From Thalassotalea sp. LPB0316 (GTDB taxonomy: Bacteria; Pseudomonadota; Gammaproteobacteria; Enterobacterales; Alteromonadaceae), in NCBI RefSeq assembly GCF_014898095.1, contig NZ_CP062946.1, forward strand, positions 2,976,001-3,040,000: DNA of 64,000 nt, read 5' to 3'. The number at the start of each line of letters is the position of its first letter. Positions within the stretch are counted from its first letter, which is position 1. Shown here one piece after another: positions 17,063 to 24,829 of this stretch. A program made the translations under genes and the position numbers. The notes under the pieces were generated by a model. That model worked only from the letters and a program-made list of their open reading frames with translations. It was not told where the DNA came from and ran no database searches.

Positions 17063-18727
17063 ATGCTAACGCAATTAACCATCACAAATTTTGCTATTGT
17101 TAAACAACTCGAATTAGACTGGCGCTCGGGTATGACCACCATTACTGGGGAGACCGGCGCAGGTAAATCTATTGCCATTGACGCCTTAGGCTTGTGCTTA
17201 GGCGATCGCGCAACCACTAATGTGGTGAGGCCAAACACGCCCAAAGCCGATTTAAGTGCAACGTTTGACATTAAAAATAACACCAATGCCAAACAGTGGT
17301 TATTACAGCATGATTTGATCTGTGACGACGACTGTATTTTGCGCCGAGTTATTTCAAGCGAGGGTCGTTCAAAAGCCTATATAAATGGCTCACCAGTTCC
17401 TTTAACACAACTGCGTGAAATAGGCCGTTTACTGATCAACATTCACGGCCAGCACGACCATCAACTGATCGTAAAAGCCACTGAGCAAAGAAAACTTCTT
17501 GATGGTTATGCCAAACATCAAAACTTACTTGATGACGTTAGCTATTATGCGAAGAAGTGGTCAGCACTTAGTAGTGAACTCGAAACCTTAAAAGCTAGCC
17601 AAACTCAGCGTGAAGCTGAGCAACAATTACTTCAATATCAAGTTAAGGAGCTCGATGAATTTGCCATTACAGAAGGTGAATTTGAGACACTTGAAAACGA
17701 CTATAAAAAATTCAGTAACTCACAAAGTATCCTCCAAGATAGCTTGTTTGTTTTAGAAGGCACCAGTGAAAATGAGCAATTTAATGTCCTTGATGTTTTG
17801 CGCCAAAGTGTTGATCGTTTATCGCAGTATGCCGATCTAGATCAAGATATCGCGAATATATCAAACACCTATCAAGAGGCACTGATCCAGCTTGAAGATG
17901 CTTGTCAAGATTTACGCCATTTTCACGACAGGTTAGAGCTTGATCCTGAGCAGTATCAGCTAATTGAAGATCGTTACTCCAGTGCAATCAACCTTGCGCG
18001 TAAACATCAAGTTGCGCCTGAATCATTGCATGTAAAACACCAAGAGCTACAGCAAGCGTTAGCCAATATTTCTGGCGACGATACAAGGCAAGAGCAAATA
18101 TATCGAGAATTAGACGCGACAAAAGCTGAATATGATGAAGCCGCTCAAAGGTTACATGAGTCAAGACAAGTAGCAGCAAGCCAGTTAAGCCAATTGATCA
18201 CCCAAAGTATTCGAGAGCTCAATATGCCACATGGCCAATTTAGTGTTGCAGTGACAAAGAAACCATCAGAAACACTTAATGGCCAAGGCAGTGATGAAAT
18301 TGTTTTCTTGGTTAGCATTAACCCTGGTCAAGCCCAAGAGGCGATGCACAAAGTGGCATCTGGCGGTGAGTTATCGCGCATTAGCTTGGCGATGCAAGTA
18401 ATTTTGGCTGACAAAGTCACCTCGCCTGCGCTAATTTTTGATGAAGTAGATGTTGGTATAAGTGGCCCAACTGCCGCCATGGTTGGTGAAAAGCTAAAGC
18501 AGTTAGCAAAAAATACCCAAGTTATTTGTGTAACCCACTTACCGCAAGTTGCCTGCAAGGGCCATCAGCAATACTTTGTCGCTAAGTTAACCGATGGCGA
18601 ACACACAGAAACTACGGTGACGGAACTTAGCAAGCAAGCACGAGTCCAAGAGATTGCTCGTTTACTGGCGGGTGATAAAATATCTGAACACAGTTTAGCC
18701 AATGCTACAGAGCTTTTGGCAAGTTAA
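17063..18727 (+). CDS. recN: DNA repair protein RecN
   Basis: RecN is an SMC-like ATPase that acts at double-strand breaks. The 554-aa protein has Walker A GETGAGKS (residues 29-36), a long central coiled coil (about 150-380), the ABC signature region ASGGELSRISLAMQ and Walker B PALIFDEVDVGISG. I start at the ATG at 17063, giving MLTQLTITNFAIVK, which aligns with E. coli RecN; a TTG five codons upstream is open but not needed. The LexA box upstream predicts SOS induction. Confidence 0.96.
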   Translation: MLTQLTITNFAIVKQLELDWRSGMTTITGETGAGKSIAIDALGLCLGDRATTNVVRPNTPKADLSATFDIKNNTNAKQWLLQHDLICDDDCILRRVISSEGRSKAYINGSPVPLTQLREIGRLLINIHGQHDHQLIVKATEQRKLLDGYAKHQNLLDDVSYYAKKWSALSSELETLKASQTQREAEQQLLQYQVKELDEFAITEGEFETLENDYKKFSNSQSILQDSLFVLEGTSENEQFNVLDVLRQSVDRLSQYADLDQDIANISNTYQEALIQLEDACQDLRHFHDRLELDPEQYQLIEDRYSSAINLARKHQVAPESLHVKHQELQQALANISGDDTRQEQIYRELDATKAEYDEAAQRLHESRQVAASQLSQLITQSIRELNMPHGQFSVAVTKKPSETLNGQGSDEIVFLVSINPGQAQEAMHKVASGGELSRISLAMQVILADKVTSPALIFDEVDVGISGPTAAMVGEKLKQLAKNTQVICVTHLPQVACKGHQQYFVAKLTDGEHTETTVTELSKQARVQEIARLLAGDKISEHSLANATELLAS

Positions 18728-18760
18728 CACCGCACTGTGTAAGGTTTATATAAAAAAGTT

Positions 18761-18789
18761 TTGTAACGATCAGCATGCTTGGGTATGAT
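18761..18789 (+). promoter_or_regulatory. Sigma-70 promoter of bamE
   Basis: TTGTAA (18761-18766) and TATGAT (18784-18789) are separated by exactly 17 bp, 33 bp before the bamE ATG. A 6-bp dyad GCTTGG/CCAAGC overlaps the -10. Confidence 0.6.
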
Positions 18790-18822
18790 GCCAAGCTAAA
18801 TAATAAAGGATAAGAAGTATTC

Positions 18823-19173
18823 ATGCTGTTAAGAGTATCTGTTATTGCACTGACGCTATCATTAAGTGCTTGTTCAAATTGGGTTTATCGAATTGACATT
18901 CCACAAGGTAATTACCTTGAGCAAAAGGCTATCGACCAATTGCAAATAGGCATGACAAAAGAGCAAGTAAAATTTGTTTTAGGTAGCCCAGTAATTGTTG
19001 ACACTTTTAAGCCAGATGTTTGGCATTACGTTTACGAGTTTAATTCAGGTAAAGACAAAAAATTAGACTTCAAAAAACAATTTATCTTAACCTTTAAAGA
19101 CGAGAAACTCGCAAGCGCTGAAGGTGATTTTGAAGTGCCAGAATCGTTTTACACGCCAATGGAAAATGGTTAG
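18823..19173 (+). CDS. bamE: outer membrane protein assembly factor BamE
   Basis: BamE (SmpA) is a small lipoprotein of the Bam complex that inserts beta-barrel proteins into the outer membrane. The 116-aa protein has a lipoprotein signal with lipobox LSAC (acylated C17) and the BamE fold with LQIGMTKEQVKFVLGSP and DVWHYVYEF. It lies between recN and the convergent rnfH-ratA pair, a conserved arrangement, with its own promoter and terminator. Confidence 0.94.
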   Translation: MLLRVSVIALTLSLSACSNWVYRIDIPQGNYLEQKAIDQLQIGMTKEQVKFVLGSPVIVDTFKPDVWHYVYEFNSGKDKKLDFKKQFILTFKDEKLASAEGDFEVPESFYTPMENG

Positions 19174-19192
19174 AGCTAATTGAGCTACAGAC

Positions 19193-19223
19193 AAAAAAAA
19201 CGACGCATTAGCGTCGTTTTTTT
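19193..19223. terminator. Bidirectional terminator between bamE and rnfH
   Basis: ACGACGC and GCGTCGT pair around ATTA (19200-19217), flanked by eight A on the left and seven T on the right, so the hairpin ends in T runs on both strands. Confidence 0.9.
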
Positions 19224-19250
19224 ATGACTAATAATACTGATAGTATACTG

Positions 19251-19604
19251 CTATTCTTTGTTATTACCACGAAGCGGGTTGACTCGACCGCCTGTTACTT
19301 TATCAGCCCTGCCATCGGCTTTAGCTTGCTCTGCGCGACGCTTTCGCACTTCTTTCGGATCTGCAATCAAGGGGCGGTAAATCTCAATTCTATCGAGATC
19401 TTTTACCTGCTCAGATAATTTTACGCTGCGATTCCAAATACCGACGTTATTCACGCTCAAGTCTATCTCCGGAAAAATATCCAAAATCCCAGACTCATGA
19501 ATAGCTTGCTCTACATCGATACCTTCAGCAACACTCACGGTAAGTAGTTCTTGTTTTTTCGGTGTTCCATACACTACTTCAACTTGGATCGTAGAATTCC
19601 CCAC
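19251..19604 (-). CDS. rnfH: RnfH family ubiquitin-like protein
   Basis: A 117-aa protein with the short beta-grasp fold typical of RnfH ([20 protein letters not shown], then [29 protein letters not shown]). Its C-terminal tail is basic and low in complexity. The family resembles ubiquitin-like domains; its role is unclear, and rnf genes are not nearby. Its start directly abuts the ratA stop, so the two are probably cotranscribed, as in E. coli. Confidence 0.88.
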   Translation of the reverse strand: MGNSTIQVEVVYGTPKKQELLTVSVAEGIDVEQAIHESGILDIFPEIDLSVNNVGIWNRSVKLSEQVKDLDRIEIYRPLIADPKEVRKRRAEQAKADGRADKVTGGRVNPLRGNNKE

Positions 19605-20036
19605 TTAGCTATATACCTCTTTTGCACGTTTAGTAAATGCTTGTACCATGTTATTGGTGATGTGATTAAATACTTTACCAAAAGCAAAGTCGAACACCTT
19701 GCTCGAAAATTCATAATCAATCACAAAGTCAATTTTACACGCGTCATCAGATAACGGTGTTAATTGCCACGCCCCTTTTAAGTATTTAAATGGACCATCA
19801 ACTAACTCAAGCGTCACCGTTTCGTTTTTGGTATAGGTATTATGCGTAGTAAACCACTTTTTAACACCGCCTTTGGAAACTAACAGTGAAGCGGTCATTG
19901 AATTATCATCTTGTTCAATGATTTTACTGTCAGCACAATCTGGCACAAATAACGGATAATTTAAGACATCATTGATCAGTGTAAACATTTGCTCGACACT
20001 GTGCATAACTAATGCGCTACGATTAATGGTTGGCAT
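19605..20036 (-). CDS. ratA: type II toxin-antitoxin system RatA-like START/SRPBCC protein
   Basis: A 143-aa SRPBCC (START-like) protein related to E. coli RatA/YfjG and to the coenzyme Q-binding Coq10 family. In E. coli RatA was reported to block 70S ribosome association; the Coq10-like lipid-binding role is the alternative. I start at the ATG at 20036 (MPTINRSALVMHSVEQMF), which has AGGAG upstream. A longer reading adds a hydrophobic leader absent from the family. rnfH follows without a gap; smpB is divergent. Confidence 0.88.
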   Translation of the reverse strand: MPTINRSALVMHSVEQMFTLINDVLNYPLFVPDCADSKIIEQDDNSMTASLLVSKGGVKKWFTTHNTYTKNETVTLELVDGPFKYLKGAWQLTPLSDDACKIDFVIDYEFSSKVFDFAFGKVFNHITNNMVQAFTKRAKEVYS

Positions 20037-20125
20037 TTTCACTCCTACAAACACTAACGCAATCATACCAAAGCACAATTCAAAGCGCATTAGGTGAAAA
20101 GTTATTTCTAATTGAAAATTAGTGA

Positions 20126-20154
20126 TTTCATTGGAAAAATTTCCACCGTATAAT
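20126..20154 (+). promoter_or_regulatory. Candidate sigma-70 promoter of smpB
   Basis: TATAAT (20149-20154) is preceded by TTTCAT (20126-20131) with a 17-bp spacer. The -10 ends only 9 bp before the smpB ATG, so a transcript from here would be nearly leaderless. The spacer contains the palindrome GGAAAAATTTCC. Confidence 0.5.
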
Positions 20155-20163
20155 ATCGCTATT

Positions 20164-20652
20164 ATGGCAAAGAAAAAATCAAAAAAATCGACTAGCAACA
20201 CCATTGCACTTAATAAGAAAGCTCGCCACAACTACACCCTAACCGATAAATTCGAAGCAGGTATGAGTTTACAAGGCTGGGAAATCAAGAGTATTCGCGA
20301 TGGCAAAGTAAATATTTCAGATTGCTACGTTCATATCAAAGACAGGGAAGCTTATTTAGTGGGTGCTGAAATCATGCCACTAAAAATGGCTTCAACCCAC
20401 GTGGTTTGTGATCCAACCCGCGCGCGTAAGCTATTACTCAACAAACGAGAGTTAGATAAACTTATCGGCGCGGTGGAGCGCGAAGGATACTCATTAATTG
20501 CAACGGCAATGTATTGGAAGAAATGCTGGGTAAAACTTGAGTTTTATTTAGGTAAAGGTAAGAAAGCGCATGATAAGCGCGCCGATGTTAAAGACCGAGA
20601 ATGGTCAGTTGACAAAGGTCGTATCATGAAAAACAAAAACCTTGGCAAATAA
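20164..20652 (+). CDS. smpB: SsrA-binding protein SmpB
   Basis: SmpB binds the tRNA-like domain of tmRNA and delivers it to stalled ribosomes. The 162-aa protein has a basic N-terminus, [13 protein letters not shown] and [21 protein letters not shown], and a basic C-terminal tail ending [13 protein letters not shown] that enters the mRNA channel. I start at the ATG at 20164 by homology; a GTG 14 codons upstream would add unrelated residues. No Shine-Dalgarno precedes the ATG. The tmRNA gene follows 186 bp downstream. Confidence 0.96.
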   Translation: MAKKKSKKSTSNTIALNKKARHNYTLTDKFEAGMSLQGWEIKSIRDGKVNISDCYVHIKDREAYLVGAEIMPLKMASTHVVCDPTRARKLLLNKRELDKLIGAVEREGYSLIATAMYWKKCWVKLEFYLGKGKKAHDKRADVKDREWSVDKGRIMKNKNLGK

Positions 20653-20691
20653 ATTAAATAACCGGACACCGATTTTTTTACAATCAAAAAC

Positions 20692-20719
20692 AGTAAGTTA
20701 ATTATTCAGTTAACTTACT
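20692..20719 (+). terminator. Terminator of smpB
   Basis: AGTAAGTTAA and TTAACTTACT form a perfect 10-bp stem with an 8-nt loop, followed by TTTC, 40 bp after the smpB stop. The stem is AT-rich and the T run short, so efficiency is uncertain. Confidence 0.6.
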
Positions 20720-20775
20720 TTTCAATCAAATTGGCGAAAATCCGGCCAAGCGAAATTTAATATGCTATTTTGTAC

Positions 20776-20804
20776 TTGCTGTCTAAAGTGATAAGACATA
20801 AAAT
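20776..20804 (+). promoter_or_regulatory. Candidate promoter of ssrA
   Basis: TTGCTG (20776-20781) and TAAAAT (20799-20804) are 17 bp apart, 34 bp before the mature tmRNA 5' end. This would give a short precursor trimmed by RNase P. Confidence 0.5.
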
Positions 20805-20838
20805 GACAACGTAAACTAACACACGTTAGTAGCGACTT

Positions 20839-21190
20839 GGGGCTGATTCAGGATTCGACAAGATTCACGAAACCCAAGGTGCATGCCCAGGGGCGGTTGG
20901 CCTGGTAAAAAGCCGCAAAACTATAATTGCAAACGACGAAACGTTCGCACTAGCAGCTTAATGCTAGCCATCCTCTCAAAGATTCGCCTATAGTCTTGAG
21001 ATGCCGATGGTCACCCCATGTAGGCTAGCGAGGGAAGCACGCTTGAGGCTGAACCGCGAAACCGTATCAAGCTCACCATGACGAAGCCTGTCGGTTGGCG
21101 TCTAATTGGCTAAATAAATAATCGACTAAGCATGTAGGACCGAGGATGTAGGTTTTTTGGACGCGGGTTCAACTCCCGCCAGCTCCACCA
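20839..21190 (+). ncRNA. ssrA: transfer-messenger RNA (tmRNA)
   Basis: The mature RNA starts GGGGCTGATTCAGGATTCGAC and ends with a T-loop-type GGGTTCAACTCCCGCC followed by AGCTCCACCA, so the acceptor stem and CCA are encoded. The tag reading frame starts at the resume codon GCA (20929) and ends at TAA (20959-20961). The degradation tag added to stalled proteins is therefore (A)ANDETFALAA, against ANDENYALAA in E. coli. It works with the adjacent smpB. No integrase or duplicated 3' end is seen, although ssrA is a common integration site. Confidence 0.97.
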
Positions 21191-21201
21191 CCTTCCAAAA
21201 C

Positions 21202-21229
21202 AAAGACGCTCTAGGGCGTCTTTTTTTAT
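21202..21229 (+). terminator. Terminator of ssrA
   Basis: AAAGACGC (21202-21209) and GCGTCTTT (21216-21223) pair around TCTAGG and run into T (to about 21227), 12 bp after the tmRNA CCA. Confidence 0.88.
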
Positions 21230-21344
21230 ATCCAACGTTAATCAACTATCACGATAGTTATCCCATTGCTTTTTCGCCCCGCTATTCGACCTGTTAAAAC
21301 CATTCAGCTAAGCACCATTTGGTAGGCCAACAGATCTATTAAAC

Positions 21345-21376
21345 AAAAAAACCGCCAGAATAACTAACTCTGGCGG
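21345..21376 (-). terminator. Terminator of the 21453-22070 gene
   Basis: CCGCCAGA (21352-21359) and TCTGGCGG (21369-21376) form a perfect 8-bp stem; on the minus strand a run of T follows. Confidence 0.8.
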
Positions 21377-21452
21377 CTTCTGATTATCAAAGGCTTGCGT
21401 ATTCATTGATTGCTAATCATCAATAACAGCGCTCTTGCATAAATTATACAGA

Positions 21453-22070
21453 CTAATAAAGTTGTACGTGTTTATTGGTGTAAAGGTTAAACATGACCCC
21501 CAAAACAAGCATGTTTGAGCGTTCTTGACCAATCCCCTGTGTAAAACGAATAACAGGCTTTAAGCGAGTATCATTGATGTATTTAAAACTATAAATTACA
21601 TCTGCTTCGTGCTTACTTCCAAAGCCAATGTCGACCCATTCCCCCTTATTGTGTCGATACTGCAAATTAATGCTGTGGCCGTTATTCAAAACCTGTGCAT
21701 GACTTATATAATTACGAGATAAGAACGATTCGCCATCACTTTTTTCATAACGGTGACCTACTGATGTAATAGAGCGTGGGCTTGTTTTAAAGTTAACTTG
21801 CCCCTGTGCACGATATCGATCCTCGACATCATAATATTTGTAATCTTGAAATATCGTTGCACCAACAGTAAAACTGTACTCTTTGTCGTTATCAAAGGTA
21901 TAACCAATGCCGTACTCGCCAATACCAAGTTCGGTAGTTGTACCAATATAGGTATAGCCATTATCACCTAGATTGGTAGATAAAATAAGTTTGTGCCAGG
22001 TAGTGTCGATAACATCAGCCTTTGCCACTGTGCTCACGATCATAACGATGATTAAAAACAACCTTTTCAT
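21453..22070 (-). CDS. hypothetical secreted protein, possible outer-membrane beta-barrel
   Basis: A 205-aa protein with a clear signal peptide (MKRLFLIIVMIVSTVAKA, cleavage after AKA). The rest alternates polar and aromatic residues in short strands (YGIGYTFDNDKEYSFTVG, HSINLQYRHNKGEWVDIGFG), which suggests a small 8-strand barrel. I cannot assign it to a named family. I start at the ATG at 22070, which has GGAG 8 bp upstream; a GTG at 22079 is less likely. It is monocistronic with its own terminator. Confidence 0.65.
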   Translation of the reverse strand: MKRLFLIIVMIVSTVAKADVIDTTWHKLILSTNLGDNGYTYIGTTTELGIGEYGIGYTFDNDKEYSFTVGATIFQDYKYYDVEDRYRAQGQVNFKTSPRSITSVGHRYEKSDGESFLSRNYISHAQVLNNGHSINLQYRHNKGEWVDIGFGSKHEADVIYSFKYINDTRLKPVIRFTQGIGQERSNMLVLGVMFNLYTNKHVQLY

Positions 22071-22268
22071 TAGGTTCACTCCATTTACTTACATCAGGTG
22101 TATACAATTATTTAACAAAACCTCTGTTAAAGTCTGTCGTTAAAATGTTTACTTTGTGTAACTAGCATTTTAAACACGAGCTAATCTGAAGTTGAAAAGG
22201 CGAAATAAGCAATAATATTAGAACGTTAGTAACTATCGATAAAGATAAACAGGCCTAATTGAGCGCAC

Positions 22269-22296
22269 AAAAAAGACGCTCTACGGCGTCTTTTTT
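22269..22296 (-). terminator. Terminator of the amidohydrolase gene
   Basis: AAAAGACGC (22271-22279) and GCGTCTTTT (22286-22294) form a 9-bp stem around TCTACG, with six A on the left that read as T on the minus strand. The stem is almost the same sequence as the ssrA terminator. Confidence 0.85.
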
Positions 22297-22328
22297 ATGC
22301 TGATTTTATTTTTAATACAGTACCACAG

Positions 22329-23372
22329 CTATGTCCCTAGCCACGCAAGGATATTGCCAGACATCATCTGCTGTTTCTGCTGATCTGAAATTACGCCTTG
22401 CTTGGCTATTTCATCTAATAACACGCCTGGGTAGCAACCTTGCACCGTTTCCATTTCACCTAATGGGTAAGGGTCGTCAACCCCCCAGAGAATTTGACTA
22501 CTGCCAACGCGCTTGATCATCATTTCAAGTGTCAGTGGATCGTGTACTAGGCTATCAAAATAGACATTACTGGCTTGCATTGTCATATTGGGATTATGCG
22601 CATCAGGAAATAGATCCGGACGCCCCATAACACCTTGATTTACTCGTGCAATATTGGCCTGAGCGAGCATTGCGCCATGGGCAAAACACGTACGTACGTT
22701 AGGGTATTTTTGCGCAAAACCTTTAAGAGAGAACATTAAAAAAGTATCAGCGGTTTGGGCCATCATCCAAACTAAATGATTTCGCCAATAAACATCCTGT
22801 AAATTGACCATTTTGCCAGCATCATAAGGATGGATCTCAACCGCGAGTTGATATTTATCAGCTAACTGCCAAATTGCCTCACAGCTTTCATCAGCAACAC
22901 TTACCCACTCACCTTGATGGTTCAAATAATGCGTACTCAAGCATAACAAGCGCATTTTGTGTTGCTCAACACAGCGGATTATTTCTGCAAGTGCTTGATC
23001 AATGTATGCTGGTTGCACGACAAAGCCAGTAGTAAATTTGTCTGGATGCTGGTCTTGTACCTGGGCGTTAAAATCATTCTGGAAGCGCAGAATATCAAGG
23101 GCGTCAGCTTCAGGTACACCATTGCAATATAACTGGGAAAGATTAAGTACTACCTCGTGCTCGATTTGGTGTTTTGCCATCCACTCGATTTTTTCATTGA
23201 GAAAGAAGCTCGCATCAGTAATTGGTCTGCGCCAATTGTTTTGATGCATAAATTGGCGTTCATCATCCACCCAGAAGTATTTTTTCTCGCGCATAAACGC
23301 AGGAATTTGTTCAGGGTATGGCAACAAATGGCCATGTGCGTTAATTTTGGTTAGCTTAGCTGAAATCGTCAT
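22329..23372 (-). CDS. amidohydrolase family protein, ACMSD-like
   Basis: A 347-aa member of the amidohydrolase-2 family related to aminocarboxymuconate-semialdehyde decarboxylase. Metal-site motifs of the TIM barrel are visible: HxH in NAHGHLLP (about residues 13-15), a histidine in AVEIHPYD, a histidine in TCFAHGAML and the aspartate in WGVDDPYPLG. ACMSD removes CO2 from the ring-opened product of 3-hydroxyanthranilate; related enzymes act on other aromatic acids. No kynurenine genes are nearby, so the substrate is open. An enoyl-CoA hydratase gene lies 69 bp upstream on the same strand and may be cotranscribed. A partial Fur-box-like stretch overlaps the start. Confidence 0.8.
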   Translation of the reverse strand: MTISAKLTKINAHGHLLPYPEQIPAFMREKKYFWVDDERQFMHQNNWRRPITDASFFLNEKIEWMAKHQIEHEVVLNLSQLYCNGVPEADALDILRFQNDFNAQVQDQHPDKFTTGFVVQPAYIDQALAEIIRCVEQHKMRLLCLSTHYLNHQGEWVSVADESCEAIWQLADKYQLAVEIHPYDAGKMVNLQDVYWRNHLVWMMAQTADTFLMFSLKGFAQKYPNVRTCFAHGAMLAQANIARVNQGVMGRPDLFPDAHNPNMTMQASNVYFDSLVHDPLTLEMMIKRVGSSQILWGVDDPYPLGEMETVQGCYPGVLLDEIAKQGVISDQQKQQMMSGNILAWLGT

Positions 23373-23441
23373 CTTGTTATTATCATTATGATTTTTGTTT
23401 AAGATGACAAATCAGCTCAGCTTTCGCAAGTGATAAACCAC

Positions 23442-24242
23442 TTACTTCGATATTTTAGCTAACATCGCTTCAACAGCTTCAAGGTGAGCTTGGTCGTGAT
23501 GGCACATACCTTGAAATGCAGCACACATTGACAAGAAATCAGGTAATTCCATTCGCTGCGCCATTTTCATCAGTCGTTTGGTCATGCGCATCGCCATTGT
23601 CGGATTTGCGGCAATTTGCTCAGCAAGCTGATTAGCGCGAGTTAGTAACCGTTCAGGCTCAACTACCTCAAGCACAATGCCTAATGATTTAGCTTCATCA
23701 GCCTCTATCACACGACCAGTAAAGGTTAATTCTGCGGCTTGTTGATAACCGATAATGCGTTGTAAGAACCACGCGCCACCATCACCAGGGATCAAGCCTA
23801 AACTCGAGAATGTTTCGCCAAATTTAGCCTTTGAGCTGGCTATTCTCAAATCACACATATTCGCGAGATCAAAACCAGCACCGATGGCTGGCCCATTAAC
23901 CGCAGCAATAATCGGCACTTCGATACTTTGCATGGCAAGTGGGATTTTCTGAATACCTTGGCGATATTTATCCATTAAGATTTTTACGTCACCGCCAAAA
24001 TCACCAGCTTGGTTAGCCATATCTTTAATATTGCCACCAGCAGAAAAAGCACTGCCTTGGCCGGTAATAATTAACACCGCAATCGATTGCTCGCAATTGA
24101 TCCACTGCGCTGTAGCAGCTAGATCGTCAATTAATGCCGTGCCCGTTAAGGCATTTCGAACATCGTGCCTATTGAGGGTTAACGTTGCAATATTGTTGGC
24201 TAGCGTTAACGTTGCGTCAGACAACTTAGGTAAAGGTTTCAT
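23442..24242 (-). CDS. enoyl-CoA hydratase/isomerase (crotonase) family protein
   Basis: A 266-aa crotonase-fold protein. The oxyanion-hole elements are visible: FSAGGNIKDM after the first strand and NGPAIGAGFDLANMCDLRIAS for the second. LGLIPGDGGAWFLQR aligns with the region that carries the hydratase glutamates, here partly replaced by D/G, so the exact reaction (hydration, isomerisation or other) is not certain. I start at the ATG at 24242. Its partner downstream is the ACMSD-like amidohydrolase, which suggests catabolism of a ring-cleaved or CoA-linked acid. Confidence 0.85.
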   Translation of the reverse strand: MKPLPKLSDATLTLANNIATLTLNRHDVRNALTGTALIDDLAATAQWINCEQSIAVLIITGQGSAFSAGGNIKDMANQAGDFGGDVKILMDKYRQGIQKIPLAMQSIEVPIIAAVNGPAIGAGFDLANMCDLRIASSKAKFGETFSSLGLIPGDGGAWFLQRIIGYQQAAELTFTGRVIEADEAKSLGIVLEVVEPERLLTRANQLAEQIAANPTMAMRMTKRLMKMAQRMELPDFLSMCAAFQGMCHHDQAHLEAVEAMLAKISK

Positions 24243-24286
24243 CAATCAGCTCATGTAAAAAGGTTTACAGACACCATAGCGTAATA

Positions 24287-24805
24287 CTATGAATTTTTGC
24301 GACTTTTTTTGGCTTTTTTTACGTATGGTTGAATGAACAAGTACATACCCGTTAGCCATAAAACAAATAGAACGATGCCACTTGGCAACATTAACCACAA
24401 GTTAGCATTATCGAAAAAGAATGTGCCATCGTGTAAGCTCTCAAAAAAGTCTGAACGCCGGTAGGCTACTTGTAAGACTTCTCCCGTTTGATTATCGATT
24501 TGCACTTCCCATTGATTTTTCGAGCGTACCTTAGTAATACCTTTAGAGGGCCTCACATCTAGTCGGTCAATATCTTGCCAGTTATTAATCTGCGCTTGTT
24601 CAACGGTTTTAACTTGTTCAAGTATGCGTTCAAACGAAATACTTGGGGTTATCGCAACGCCCTTTTGCGTTGGCGGTTGCAGATAAGCAAACTCTTTTCT
24701 CACTAGCAATAGCAGCCCGCTGACAATCACCAGCAAAATAGGTAGCGCAATGATAATGCTACCCCACTTATGAATTTTTCGATTGGTTTTATTAAACGAC
24801 TTCAT
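24287..24805 (-). CDS. PepSY domain-containing membrane protein
   Basis: A 172-aa protein with a transmembrane helix near the N-terminus (IIIALPILLVIVSGLLLLV), a periplasmic PepSY-like part (about 50-120, with WEVQIDNQTGEVLQVAYRRSD) and a second helix near the C-terminus (MLPSGIVLFVLWLTGMYLFI), ending in a basic tail. Such short PepSY_TM proteins often sit beside TonB receptors and may assist reductive iron or metal release. It follows the TonB receptor gene by 24 bp, so the pair forms an operon. Confidence 0.8.
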   Translation of the reverse strand: MKSFNKTNRKIHKWGSIIIALPILLVIVSGLLLLVRKEFAYLQPPTQKGVAITPSISFERILEQVKTVEQAQINNWQDIDRLDVRPSKGITKVRSKNQWEVQIDNQTGEVLQVAYRRSDFFESLHDGTFFFDNANLWLMLPSGIVLFVLWLTGMYLFIQPYVKKAKKSRKNS

Positions 24806-24829
24806 TTACCTATCACAACTAAAGAGTTT

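Noticed and set aside
19605..20231. Longer ratA reading with a hydrophobic N-terminal extension
   Set aside because: The family starts at MPTINRSALV and the ATG at 20036 has AGGAG upstream; the extension overlaps the smpB promoter.
20839..22070. Possible genomic island at the ssrA 3' end
   Set aside because: There is no integrase, no duplicated ssrA end and a normal chromosomal gene follows.
24254..24269. TGTAAA-N4-TTTACA dyad as a TyrR box near the crotonase gene
   Set aside because: The spacer is 4 instead of 6 bp and the site lies at the ribosome-binding region, so it is more likely a chance palindrome.
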